64,000 nt of DNA, from positions 8,404,501-8,468,500 of the forward strand of contig NZ_CP109434.1 of assembly GCF_036227105.1 (NCBI RefSeq). Reading direction: 5' to 3'. Below are positions 15,445 through 23,152 of the stretch, piece by piece. Numbering within the stretch: the first letter of the stretch is position 1; every line of letters starts with the position of its first letter. This DNA comes from Amycolatopsis sp. NBC_01488. Its GTDB lineage: Bacteria > Actinomycetota > Actinomycetes > Mycobacteriales > Pseudonocardiaceae. Position numbers and translations under genes: made by a program. The notes under the pieces are model-generated. The model saw only the letters and a list, made by a program, of their open reading frames with translations. It was not told where the DNA came from and did not search any database.

Positions 15445-16241
15445 GCCTCTCCTCGGGGCAGCAGGCCGAGCGCGGCCAGCTCGGTCAGGGGATCGCTGAT
15501 GCTGCAGGTGCCGAACGACGTGAACCGCTCGCGGGCGCCGGGATCCAGCGCCCGCACCCGCTCGGCCACCACGGATCCGTCGCGCTCGGCCAGCGCCGCT
15601 TCGGCCTGGCCGGGATCGGCCGCGGCCAGCAGCAGGTTGAGGAACCCGTGCTGCTCGAAGCCGGTTTCCGGGTCGGTGTTGCGCACCGCGTGGTGCAGCC
15701 CGGCGGTCGCCTTGAACGGCACCCCGGCCTCGACGGCGGCCCGGATCGCGTCGGCCAGCTCCGCATCGTCGGGGTACAGGTCCGCCCGGACGCCGCCGGT
15801 GCGGAACTTCGCGCGGTGGCCCGTCCCGGCGAGCGCCCGCAGCAGCGGCCCGCGCCGGTCGTCGCGCGGAATCTCGACGTACACCGGCGCGGTCGCGGCC
15901 GCCACGGCGTCGAGCAGCTCGTCCGGTCTCATGCCGTCCGGTACGGCGATCTCCAGCGCCCGCAGGTCCACCGGCAGCGTCTTGACGGCGTCGAGCACGC
16001 CGGGCACCTGCGCGGGCCCGCCGGGCAGCGTCACCGCGACCGGCAACGGCGTCTCACGCGGCCGGAGCAGGTCGCCCAGCGCGTCGAGCGCCGGGGCGGC
16101 GAGCACCAGCGGGCCGACGAGGTCCGCGTACCAGGCCTTCCCGTAGACGTCGTGCGCGGCGACGGCGTCCGGCAGCGGCGCGAGCCCGGGCGGGAACACC
16201 GCGGCGTCGTCGCACAGGCCGGCGAACAGCGCCGGGATCAC
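15441..16241 (-). CDS. Unknown protein coupled between hmgA and fahA
   Basis: GTG 16241 overlaps the hmgA stop (GTGA) and the stop overlaps the fahA start (ATGA), giving 266 residues. It begins VIPALFAGLCDDAAVFPPG and contains VYVEIPRDDRRGPLL, AKFRTGGVRADLYPD, GVPFKATAGLHHAVR and HGFLNLLLAA, suggesting an alpha/beta, possibly barrel-like enzyme. No family is recognised. The pathway needs maleylacetoacetate isomerase between HmgA and FAH and no such gene is present here, so a role in or near that step is possible but unproven. Confidence 0.8.
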   Translation of the reverse strand: MIPALFAGLCDDAAVFPPGLAPLPDAVAAHDVYGKAWYADLVGPLVLAAPALDALGDLLRPRETPLPVAVTLPGGPAQVPGVLDAVKTLPVDLRALEIAVPDGMRPDELLDAVAAATAPVYVEIPRDDRRGPLLRALAGTGHRAKFRTGGVRADLYPDDAELADAIRAAVEAGVPFKATAGLHHAVRNTDPETGFEQHGFLNLLLAAADPGQAEAALAERDGSVVAERVRALDPGARERFTSFGTCSISDPLTELAALGLLPRGEA

Positions 16242-17437
16242 GCGACCGGCCCTCGTCCGGCCCAGGTCCACGCGTAGCCGGGGTCTTCGCTCGCCAGCCC
16301 GCCCTCGCCGAGTTCCAGCGGGCGGAACGTGTCGACCATGACGGCCAGCTCGTCGAAGAACTCCGCGCCGAGCGACCGCTCGACCGCGCCGGGCTGCGGG
16401 CCGTGGCTGTGCCCGCCCGGGTGCAGGCTGATCGAGCCCTGGGCGATGCCGGAGCCCTTGCGGGCCTCGTAGTTGCCGCCGCAGTAGAACATCACCTCGT
16501 CGGAGTCCACATTGGAGTGGTAGTACGGCACCGGCACGGCCAGCGGGTGGTAGTCGACCTTGCGCGGCACGAAGTTGCAGATGACGAAGTTGTGCCCCTC
16601 GAACACCTGGTGCACCGGCGGCGGCTGGTGCACGCGGCCGGTGATCGGCTCGAAATCGGCGATGTTGAACGTGTACGGGTACAGGAACCCGTCCCAGCCG
16701 ACGACGTCGAAGGGGTGCGTCGGGTACACGTACCGGGTGCCGGTGATACCGCGCGAGCCGCGGTGCTTGACCAGCACCTCGACGTCCTCGCCCGCGGCCA
16801 GGAACGGCTCCTCCGGGCCGTGCAGGTCGCGCTCGCAGTACGGCGCGTGCTCCAGCAGCTGCCCGAAGCGGGAGAGGTAGCGCTTCGGCGGCGTGATGTG
16901 CGAGTTCGCCTCGACGACGTACGCGCGCAGCGGCTCGTCCCCGGTCGGTACCCAGCGGTGCGTGGTCGCGCGCGGCAGGATCACGTAGTCGCCCGGACGC
17001 GCGTCCAGCACGCCGAACACCGTCTCGACCCGCGCCTCGCCGGACTCGACGTACACGCATTCGTCGCCGACGGCGTTGCGGTAGAGCGGCGAGGTCTCCC
17101 CCGCCGCGACGTAGGAGATCCGCACGTCGCCGTTGCCCAGCACCAGCCGCCGTCCGGTGACGACGTCGGCGCTCTTGTGGTCGTTGCCGGGGAACAGCTC
17201 GTGCAGCTTGAGGTGGCGCGGCACCAGCGGGCGGTTCTCGGTGAGCGTCTGGTCCGGCAGCTCCCACGGCGTGGCGTCGACGATCGCCGACGGCACCCCG
17301 CGGTGGTAGAGCAGCGACGAGTCCGACGAGAAGCCCTCTTCGCCCATCAGCTCCTCGGAGTACAGGCCGCCCTCGGGCGTTCGGTGCTGGGTGTGCCGCT
17401 TCGGCGGGACGGTCCCCGCTCGGCGGTAGTACGCCAT
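16238..17437 (-). CDS. hmgA: Homogentisate 1,2-dioxygenase
   Basis: AGGAGG precedes ATG 17437; the product has 399 residues, within the bacterial range. Motifs include MAYYRRAGTVPPKRHTQHR, YVIPTHPFDVVGWDG-like GTRYVYPTHPFDVVGWDG, VPYYHSNVDSDEVMFYCGG and ISLHPGGHSHGPQPG, which supply the iron ligands His, Glu and His. The enzyme opens the homogentisate ring to maleylacetoacetate in tyrosine catabolism. It is first in a coupled operon with an unknown gene and fahA, preceded by a MarR gene. Confidence 0.95.
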   Translation of the reverse strand: MAYYRRAGTVPPKRHTQHRTPEGGLYSEELMGEEGFSSDSSLLYHRGVPSAIVDATPWELPDQTLTENRPLVPRHLKLHELFPGNDHKSADVVTGRRLVLGNGDVRISYVAAGETSPLYRNAVGDECVYVESGEARVETVFGVLDARPGDYVILPRATTHRWVPTGDEPLRAYVVEANSHITPPKRYLSRFGQLLEHAPYCERDLHGPEEPFLAAGEDVEVLVKHRGSRGITGTRYVYPTHPFDVVGWDGFLYPYTFNIADFEPITGRVHQPPPVHQVFEGHNFVICNFVPRKVDYHPLAVPVPYYHSNVDSDEVMFYCGGNYEARKGSGIAQGSISLHPGGHSHGPQPGAVERSLGAEFFDELAVMVDTFRPLELGEGGLASEDPGYAWTWAGRGPVA

Positions 17438-17466
17438 GGTTCGCCTCCTGACCGATCGGCCAATGT

Positions 17467-17487
17467 AGTTCACGCTTTTACTATCTT
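17467..17487. promoter_or_regulatory. hmgA-promoter copy of a motif shared with the marR promoter
   Basis: Read on the plus strand it is AGTTCACGCTTTTACT followed by ATCTT. It matches 11 of 16 bases of AGTTTCGACTTTGACT found upstream of the MarR gene (18083 to 18068, minus strand). It lies 30 bp upstream of the hmgA start in the promoter zone. A shared MarR binding site is inferred. Confidence 0.45.
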
Positions 17488-17526
17488 CCAGGCAGCGTAG
17501 CCCCCGTCCCGCGCCACGGGTAGGGG

Positions 17527-18048
17527 CTAGCGGCGGCTGCGGGTGTCGGACCCCGCCCGCCCGGTGATCAGCTTGCCCAGCAGCATCACCAGGATCCGCT
17601 GCTCTTCCTCGGTGAGGGACTCCGTCCAGCCGAACTCGCGTTCGTTGTGCTCGCGGAACACCGAGACCATCTCGTCGTGCCCCGCCGCGGTCAGCGACAG
17701 CTGCACCGAACGGCCGTCGCGCTCGTCCGGGACGCGGTCGAGCAGGCCGTCCGCGACGAGCGGCTTCATCAGGTTCGACACGGCCGCCCGGCTCATCCCG
17801 GTGAGCCGGGCGGCGCGCTTCGGTTCCAGGGGGCCGGCCAGCCAGACGACGAACAGCAGCCGGAACGCCGACCACGACCGCCCCCGCGGCCGGTGCACGG
17901 CGGCCTCCAGGTCGTAGGTGACCAGGTCGGAGGCCCGGTTGAGGGTCAGCAGCACCTCGGTGGCCAGCTGGTGCCGGAAGCCGTACTCGCGCGCGAGCCG
18001 GCGGTTGGCCAGCTCGACGAACGACCAGAAGTCCAGCTCCTCGTCCAT
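17527..18048 (-). CDS. MarR family regulator of the homogentisate operon
   Basis: From ATG 18048 the product has 173 residues. The MarR winged helix is clear: SAFRLLFVVWLAGPLEPKRAARLTG then MSRAAVSNLMKPLVADGLLDR and the wing RVPDERDGRSVQLSLTAAGHD. It is immediately upstream of hmgA on the same strand with an 89-bp gap that has its own motif. It most likely represses hmgA-fahA and itself and responds to homogentisate or a relative, as known HmgR proteins do; the ligand is inferred. Confidence 0.88.
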   Translation of the reverse strand: MDEELDFWSFVELANRRLAREYGFRHQLATEVLLTLNRASDLVTYDLEAAVHRPRGRSWSAFRLLFVVWLAGPLEPKRAARLTGMSRAAVSNLMKPLVADGLLDRVPDERDGRSVQLSLTAAGHDEMVSVFREHNEREFGWTESLTEEEQRILVMLLGKLITGRAGSDTRSRR

Positions 18049-18060
18049 TCGAAGCACCCT

Positions 18061-18083
18061 AACAAATAGTCAAAGTCGAAACT
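18061..18083. promoter_or_regulatory. marR-promoter copy of the hmgA motif
   Basis: Minus strand AGTTTCGACTTTGACT then ATTTGTT, ending 13 bp before the MarR start codon. It shares AGTT-N4-CTTT-N-ACTAT with the hmgA promoter element. Autoregulation is inferred. Confidence 0.4.
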
Positions 18084-18181
18084 GGTTGCGCTCGCACGAG
18101 CTGAGCCACCTGGTGATGGCGGCGGCGCAGAGGTCGAGCAACCTCCTCGGCCGAGCGCGGCCCCGCCGCAGCCCAGACCCC

Positions 18182-18246
18182 CCGCAACCCCGATCCGAAG
18201 CCAGAACACGGCCGGCCGTAGTCACAATCCGGCTTCGGGGTTGCGG
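18182..18246 (-). terminator. Long-armed hairpin downstream of iclR
   Basis: CCGCAACCCCGA (18182-18193) pairs perfectly with TCGGGGTTGCGG (18235-18246), with an inner alternative stem GAAGCC/GGCTTC. It follows the stop of the iclR gene by 25 bp and could end that transcript before the MarR promoter. Confidence 0.4.
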
Positions 18247-18270
18247 AAGACAACCAGGCTCGGCCGAGAC

Positions 18271-19038
18271 TCAGCCGCGCGTTTGCCCCCGCCCCAACGT
18301 CTCCGACAGCGCATGCGCCTCCCGCAGCAGCAACGCGCCCAGCTGCGGAAGCCGATCCGCGCCGAACCGATGCGCGACCCCGGTCAGCGTCAGCGCCCAC
18401 CGGGGCGACCCCGCCTGGTCGAACACCGCCGCCGCCAAGCCCCAGCTGCCCTCCACCACCAGACCCGGGTTCAGCGAATACCCCTGCGTACGAGTCACCG
18501 CGATGTGCCGCCGGATCTCGCTCGCGTCGTGCTGAGGTCCGTACGTCGCGGCCAGGTCCACCCGGCCCAGGTAGTCCTCGACCTCCCGGTCCGGCAGGTG
18601 CGCGAGGATCACCATCCCCGCCGAAACCACCCCCAGCGGGAAGCGCGCGCCCTCGAACAGGACGTGGCTGCGGATCGGGAACGCGCCGTCCTCGCGGATC
18701 AGGCAGATCGTCTCCTCCCCACGCCGTGCCGAGAAGAACGCGCTCTCCCCCGTCGCCAGCGCGAGGCGCCGGACCACCGGCAACGCCGCCTCCGTCACGT
18801 CGTACCGCCGGGCCGCCGCCACGCCGAGGAAGTACAGCTCCGGGCCCAGCACCCAGTGGTCGGTCTCCCGCTCCACCAAGCCCACGCCCTGCAGCGACAT
18901 CAGCAACCGGTGCACGGTCGGCCGGGGCAACCCCGCCTCCCGGGCCACCGCCGTCGTCGTCGCGCCGCCGGGCTCGTGCACCGCGACCGCGCGCAACGCC
19001 CGGTGCGTCCGGCCGACGAGATCTCCAGGAGCGTCCAC
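18271..19038 (-). CDS. IclR family transcriptional regulator
   Basis: The 255-residue protein from GTG 19038 has the IclR winged helix (RTHRALRAVAVHEPGGATTTAVAREAGLPRP region, TVHRLLMSLQGVGLVERE) and the C-terminal effector-binding domain (LALATGESAFFSARRGEETICL, VVSAGMVILAHL, GLAAAVFDQAG). IclR proteins usually control aromatic or acid catabolism. It is divergent from scoAB, 96 bp away, with a palindrome over its own start codon. It probably regulates scoAB and itself. Confidence 0.9.
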   Translation of the reverse strand: MDAPGDLVGRTHRALRAVAVHEPGGATTTAVAREAGLPRPTVHRLLMSLQGVGLVERETDHWVLGPELYFLGVAAARRYDVTEAALPVVRRLALATGESAFFSARRGEETICLIREDGAFPIRSHVLFEGARFPLGVVSAGMVILAHLPDREVEDYLGRVDLAATYGPQHDASEIRRHIAVTRTQGYSLNPGLVVEGSWGLAAAVFDQAGSPRWALTLTGVAHRFGADRLPQLGALLLREAHALSETLGRGQTRG

Positions 19039-19047
19039 TCAGTGGAC
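19033..19047. promoter_or_regulatory. 15-bp palindrome overlapping the iclR start
   Basis: GTCCAC-TCA-GTGGAC covers the GTG start of the IclR gene. IclR operators are often short palindromes of this size, so autoregulation by roadblock is plausible. Confidence 0.45.
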
Positions 19048-19134
19048 ACTACCTCACTGGATCCGACCATGAGGCGACCAATCACCTGCTCGAGGCCGTT
19101 CACTGGTTGACCACACCCCTCGCCGTCTCGTCTG

Positions 19135-19914
19135 ATGTCGGCCATGGACAAGGTGATCGTGTCGGCCGCGGAGGCCGTCGCCGACATCCCCGACGGCGCC
19201 ACCCTCGCGGTGGGCGGCTTCGGGATGTGCGGCGTGCCCGCCGTGCTCGTCCAAGCGCTCTTCGAGGCGGGGACCACGGACCTCGAAGTGGTCTCGAACA
19301 ACGCCGGGGTGGACGGCTGGGGCCTGGGGATCCTGCTCGGCGCCGGGCGCCTGCGCCGGGTCGTCGCCTCCTACGTCGGGGAGAACAAGGAGTTCGCGCG
19401 CCAGTACCTCGGCGGCGAGCTGGAGGTCGAGCTGACCCCGCAGGGCACGCTCGCCGAACGGCTGCGCGCCGGCGGGTCCGGGATCCCCGCGTTCTTCACC
19501 GCGACCGGCGTCGGCACCCAGGTCGCCGACGGCGGCCTGCCGTGGAAGTACGACATCGCCGGCGCCGTCGAAAAGGCGAGCCCGCCCAAGCAGAAGCAGC
19601 GCTTCGACGGCCGGGAGTTCGTGCTCGAACGCGCGATCGTCGCCGACTACGGGCTGGTCCGCGCCTGGCGCGGCGACCGGCACGGGAACCTCGTCTTCAA
19701 GGACGCGGCCCGCAACTTCAACCCGCTGGCCGCCATGTCCGGCCGCGTCACCGTCGCCGAGGTCGAGGAGCTGGTCGAGCCCGGCGAGCTCGACCCCAAC
19801 GACGTCCACCTGCCGGGCGCGTTCGTGCACCGCGTGGTGGCGCTGACGCCGGAGCAGGCCGCCGACAAGCCGATCGAGAAGCGCACCGTGCGCAGCGCCG
19901 AGGAGGTCGCCTGA
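19135..19914 (+). CDS. scoA: Succinyl-CoA:3-ketoacid CoA-transferase subunit A
   Basis: The 259-residue protein has the class I CoA-transferase start DGATLAVGGFGMCGVP, then VVSNNAGVDGWGLG, SYVGENKEFARQYL and VELTPQGTLAERLRAGG, which fit the acetoacetate-active SCOT type better than the 3-oxoadipate enzyme PcaI. With subunit B it moves CoA from succinyl-CoA to acetoacetate. The neighbouring hmgA-fahA operon releases acetoacetate, so the link is metabolic as well as positional. ATG 19144 is an alternative start. A role on another 3-oxoacid cannot be excluded. Confidence 0.9.
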   Translation: MSAMDKVIVSAAEAVADIPDGATLAVGGFGMCGVPAVLVQALFEAGTTDLEVVSNNAGVDGWGLGILLGAGRLRRVVASYVGENKEFARQYLGGELEVELTPQGTLAERLRAGGSGIPAFFTATGVGTQVADGGLPWKYDIAGAVEKASPPKQKQRFDGREFVLERAIVADYGLVRAWRGDRHGNLVFKDAARNFNPLAAMSGRVTVAEVEELVEPGELDPNDVHLPGAFVHRVVALTPEQAADKPIEKRTVRSAEEVA

Positions 19915-19915
19915 G

Positions 19916-20584
19916 ATGGCCTGGACCCGGAACCGGATGGCCGCCCGCGCCGCCGCCGAGCTGCGCGACGGCGACTACGTCAACCTCGGCATCGGCCTGC
20001 CGACCCTGGTGCCCAACCACGTGCCCGACGACGTCGAGCTGGTCCTGCAGTCGGAGAACGGCATCCTGGGCGTGGGGCCGTACCCGGAGGAGGACGCCGT
20101 CGACCCGGACCTGATCAACGCGGGCAAGGAAACGGTCACCGTCCGAAAAGGAGCGTCGTTCTTCGACTCGGCGTTGTCGTTCGGCATGATCCGCGGCGGC
20201 AAGATCGACGCCGCGATCCTCGGCGCGATGCAGGTCTCCGCGTCGGGCGACATCGCGAACTGGATGATCCCCGGCAAGATGGTCAAGGGCATGGGCGGCG
20301 CGATGGACCTGGTCCACGGCGCGAAGAAGGTCATCGTCCTGATGGAGCACGTCGCCCGCGACGGCTCGCCCAAGATCGTCGACGAGTGCACGCTGCCCTA
20401 CACCGGCCGCGGCGTGGTCCAGCGGATCATCACCGACCTGTGCGTCCTCGACGTCACCCCGGACGGGCTGGAGCTGGTCGAGCTCGCGCCGGACGTCGAC
20501 TTCGACGAGGTCCAGGCCAAGACCGGGCCGCGGCTCAATCACCGGGGCTCCGCTCGTTGCGGTGCGGTCGTTCGTCGGTCGTGA
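19916..20584 (+). CDS. scoB: Succinyl-CoA:3-ketoacid CoA-transferase subunit B
   Basis: The 222-residue protein contains VNLGIGLPTLVPN and the catalytic glutamate in LQSENGILGVGPYP, then GGKIDAAILGAMQVS and NWMIPGKMVKGMGGAMDLV. It starts 1 bp after the scoA stop. The conserved protein seems to end near FDEVQAKTG; the last ~17 residues (PRLNHRGSARCG...) come from reading through 50 bp that overlap the 3' end of the convergent quinone reductase gene. This looks like a lost original stop. Confidence 0.92.
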   Translation: MAWTRNRMAARAAAELRDGDYVNLGIGLPTLVPNHVPDDVELVLQSENGILGVGPYPEEDAVDPDLINAGKETVTVRKGASFFDSALSFGMIRGGKIDAAILGAMQVSASGDIANWMIPGKMVKGMGGAMDLVHGAKKVIVLMEHVARDGSPKIVDECTLPYTGRGVVQRIITDLCVLDVTPDGLELVELAPDVDFDEVQAKTGPRLNHRGSARCGAVVRRS

Positions 20585-21506
20585 GTGAGAAGGTGAGCAC
20601 GATCTTGCCGTGGACGTGGCGCCCCGCCTGGAGGATCACGGCTTCGCGCACCTTCTCGACCGGGAAGGTCGCGGCGATCGGCACGGTGAGCTCGCCGGCG
20701 AGGATCGCGCCGGTGATCCGCGCCAGCGCGCCGTGGTCCGCGTCGACGCCGCCGGTCGCGCGCACGCCGCCGGGCGGGTTGGGCCCCGCCGCGACCGTGG
20801 AGATCCGCTCGGGCGGGACGCCGAGCGCGAGCGCGGCCTCGGCCGTCTCGGTGCCGAACAGGTCGGCCGCCGCAGTCACGCCGCCGGGGGCCAGCGACCG
20901 GACGCGGTCCGCCAGCCCCGGCCCGTACGTCACGGGCTCGGCGCCGAGCCGACGCAGGAAGTCGAACGTCCCCTCCCCGGCGGTGCCGAGCACCCGGGCG
21001 CCGGCGAGCTTCGCGAGCTGGACGGCGAACACCCCGACCCCGCCCGCGGCGCCGCCGACCAGCAGGGTGTCCCCGGACCGCAGGCCGATCGCCGAGAGGG
21101 CGGCGGCCGCGGTCAGGCCGGCCACCGGCAGCGTCGCCGCCACCTCGTCGCCGATGCCTTCCGGCGTGGGCCAGAGTGTCTCGGCAGGCGTGGCGACGAC
21201 GGTGAAGTCGGCGGCGGCCTTCGCCATCACGCCGCCGAAGACGCGCTGGCCCACGGAGAACCCGATGGCGCCGTCGCCGACCTCGTCGACCACGCCGGCG
21301 AGGTCGTAGCCGAAACCGGCGGGCACCGTGACGCCGAACTGCGCGGCGAGCGCGGGATGCGCGGCCAGGCCCCAGTCCATCGGGTTCAGCCCGGCGGCCG
21401 CCACCCGGATCCGGATCTCGCCCGGCCCGGCGTGGGGCTCCGGGACCTCCCGGACGTCCAGGACTTCGGGACCGCCGAACGTTTCGTACACGACAGCGCG
21501 GCTCAT
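20535..21506 (-). CDS. Zinc-independent MDR/quinone oxidoreductase-type NADP-dependent dehydrogenase
   Basis: GGAGG precedes ATG 21506; the product has 323 residues. It has the GroES-like start (VYETFGGPEVLDVREVPEP, AAGLNPMDWG), GYDLAGVVDEVG and a Rossmann NADP site VGGAAGGVGVFAVQLAK. The zinc ligands of alcohol dehydrogenases are absent, as in quinone/enone reductases. It likely reduces quinones or enones with NADPH. A TetR gene is divergent with two palindromes in the gap, so induction by a toxic electrophile is likely. Confidence 0.88.
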   Translation of the reverse strand: MSRAVVYETFGGPEVLDVREVPEPHAGPGEIRIRVAAAGLNPMDWGLAAHPALAAQFGVTVPAGFGYDLAGVVDEVGDGAIGFSVGQRVFGGVMAKAAADFTVVATPAETLWPTPEGIGDEVAATLPVAGLTAAAALSAIGLRSGDTLLVGGAAGGVGVFAVQLAKLAGARVLGTAGEGTFDFLRRLGAEPVTYGPGLADRVRSLAPGGVTAAADLFGTETAEAALALGVPPERISTVAAGPNPPGGVRATGGVDADHGALARITGAILAGELTVPIAATFPVEKVREAVILQAGRHVHGKIVLTFSLTTDERPHRNERSPGD

Positions 21507-21521
21507 GGGCACCTCCGAGTG

Positions 21522-21571
21522 ATGGGACTTGGTCTCATCACCGTACACGCAGTGACGGGACCGAGTCCCGT
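21522..21571. promoter_or_regulatory. Two tandem 17-bp TetR-type operators
   Basis: Site 1 is ATGGGAC-TTG-GTCTCAT (21522-21538), six of seven pairs matched. Site 2 is ACGGGAC-CGA-GTCCCGT (21555-21571), perfectly matched. Both share GGGAC-N3-GT and fill the 77-bp gap between the divergent reductase and TetR genes, so a TetR dimer could repress both. Confidence 0.65.
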
Positions 21572-21583
21572 ACACTTTCGGCC

Positions 21584-22159
21584 ATGGCCCGCTGGCAGCC
21601 CCACGCACCGGAGCGACTCGTCGTCGCCGCGCTCGACCTGTTCGAGGAGCGGGGCTACGAGAACACGACGGTGATCGAAATCGCCGAGCGCGCGGGACTG
21701 ACGAAGAGCACGTTCTTCCGCCATTTCCCGGACAAGCGCGAAGTGCTCTTCGGCGGCGACACGATGGCCGGACTGCTCGCCGACGGGATCGCCGGCGCAC
21801 CGGCGGCGGCCGCCCCGCTCGAAGCCGTGGCCCACGCCCTGGACGTGCTCGGCCGCGAAGCCTTCACCGCCGAGCGCCGGGAGTTCACCACGCGGCGGCG
21901 GGCGGTGATCGCCGCCAACCCCGAGCTGCGAGAACGTGAGGCCCTGAAGGGACTCGGCCTCACCGCGGCGATGGCCGAGGGGCTCGAACGCCGCGGCGTG
22001 CCGGACCCGGCCTCCCGCGTCGCCGCCCAGCTGGGCGCGCTCGTCCTGACGATCGCCTACGAGCGCTGGAACGACCAGGCCACCGAGACCGGCTTCGGCG
22101 AGGTCGCCCGGCAGGCACTGCGCGAAGTCCGGAAGGCGATCGGCTCGGCGTCGGGATAG
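21584..22159 (+). CDS. TetR family repressor
   Basis: The 191-residue protein has a TetR DNA-binding domain: LVVAALDLFEERGYENTTVIEIAERAGLTKSTFFRHFPDKREVLF region (residues ~10-55). The rest is helical ligand-binding sequence. It is divergent from the quinone reductase, with two matching palindromes between them, which is the usual self- and neighbour-repressing layout. The ligand is unknown. Confidence 0.9.
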   Translation: MARWQPHAPERLVVAALDLFEERGYENTTVIEIAERAGLTKSTFFRHFPDKREVLFGGDTMAGLLADGIAGAPAAAAPLEAVAHALDVLGREAFTAERREFTTRRRAVIAANPELREREALKGLGLTAAMAEGLERRGVPDPASRVAAQLGALVLTIAYERWNDQATETGFGEVARQALREVRKAIGSASG

Positions 22160-22178
22160 TCCCGAGTGGACGGCCGGC

Positions 22179-23069
22179 TCAGCGCGCCAGCAGCCCGAGG
22201 ACCAGCGCGAGCGGCGGCCACACCGCCCGCCCCCGGCGGGTGCACGCGAAGGCGCGCTGCCGCACGTCCGGGCCGGCCAGCGGGAGCAGCGCGACCCCGG
22301 GTCGCAGGGCGCGGCCCGCCGGCAGCAGGCCGACGGCGGGCGCCGGGCCGGTCGCGATGAGGTCCTCGACCAGCTCCAGGCTGTCCGCGCGGTGGGTGAC
22401 GCGCGGGGTGAACCCCGCCATCGACGCCAGCCGGCGGACCACGTCCTCGTCGGCGGTGTTACGGGAGTTGACGATCCAGCCGTGGTCGCGGAACGCCCCG
22501 AAGACCGCCGGGGTGCCCTCGCCGCGCACCGGTGCCGCGTCGGCGGCGGGAACGGCGAGGCCCCACGACGCCGTCCACAGTGGACTCACGGTGACCGCGG
22601 GATCCGTCACGGCCGGGGCGAGGTCGTAGTCGTAGGTGAGGGCGAGGTCGACGTCGTCGGCCAGCAGCGCGGCGAACGCCTCGTGCGGCTCGTACTCGCT
22701 GATCCGCAGCTCCACCCGGGGGTGGTGCGCGGCGAGCGCGGCGGCCGCCGGCAGCACGGAGCGCCGCACGGCCGTGGCGAACCCGGCCACGCGCACCGTG
22801 CCCGCCGGTTCGGCGTGGGGGTCGAGGTCGGCACGGGCGGCCTCCACGGCGGCGAGGATCGTCACGGCGTGCTCGGCCAGGCGCCGTCCCGCCGGGGTGA
22901 GCCGCACGCGGCGGCCGTCCGGTTCGACCAGCGGTGCGCCGCTTTCCTTCGCCAGCACGGCGATCTGCTGCGAGACCGTCGACGTCGTGGTGTCGAGCAC
23001 ATCCGCGACGGCGCGCATCGAGCCGTGGCGGGACAGCTCGAGGAGGAACTGCAGTCTGCGGGTGTCCAT
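22179..23069 (-). CDS. LysR family transcriptional regulator
   Basis: From ATG 23069 the protein has 296 residues (ATG 23084 adds five). The N-terminal helix-turn-helix RRLQFLLELSRHGSMRAVA ... TTSTVSQQIAVLAKESGAPL is typical of the ArgP/LysG-like group, followed by the two-lobe effector domain. It is divergent from an EamA-type exporter, the usual arrangement for regulators of amino acid or metabolite efflux. An inverted repeat lies in the gap. Confidence 0.88.
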   Translation of the reverse strand: MDTRRLQFLLELSRHGSMRAVADVLDTTTSTVSQQIAVLAKESGAPLVEPDGRRVRLTPAGRRLAEHAVTILAAVEAARADLDPHAEPAGTVRVAGFATAVRRSVLPAAAALAAHHPRVELRISEYEPHEAFAALLADDVDLALTYDYDLAPAVTDPAVTVSPLWTASWGLAVPAADAAPVRGEGTPAVFGAFRDHGWIVNSRNTADEDVVRRLASMAGFTPRVTHRADSLELVEDLIATGPAPAVGLLPAGRALRPGVALLPLAGPDVRQRAFACTRRGRAVWPPLALVLGLLAR

Positions 23070-23100
23070 CCCCCGATTGTCCATGATTCACGAACGGTAC

Positions 23101-23121
23101 GTCCACGATTGACACGTGGAC
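23101..23121. promoter_or_regulatory. Inverted repeat between lysR and eamA genes
   Basis: GTCCACG and CGTGGAC flank ATTGACA. The 21-bp site sits 31-51 bp upstream of the exporter start and 32 bp from the LysR start, where a LysR tetramer would bind. Confidence 0.5.
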
Positions 23122-23152
23122 ACGGACGGTCCGGATCGGTTTTGCTGGACCT

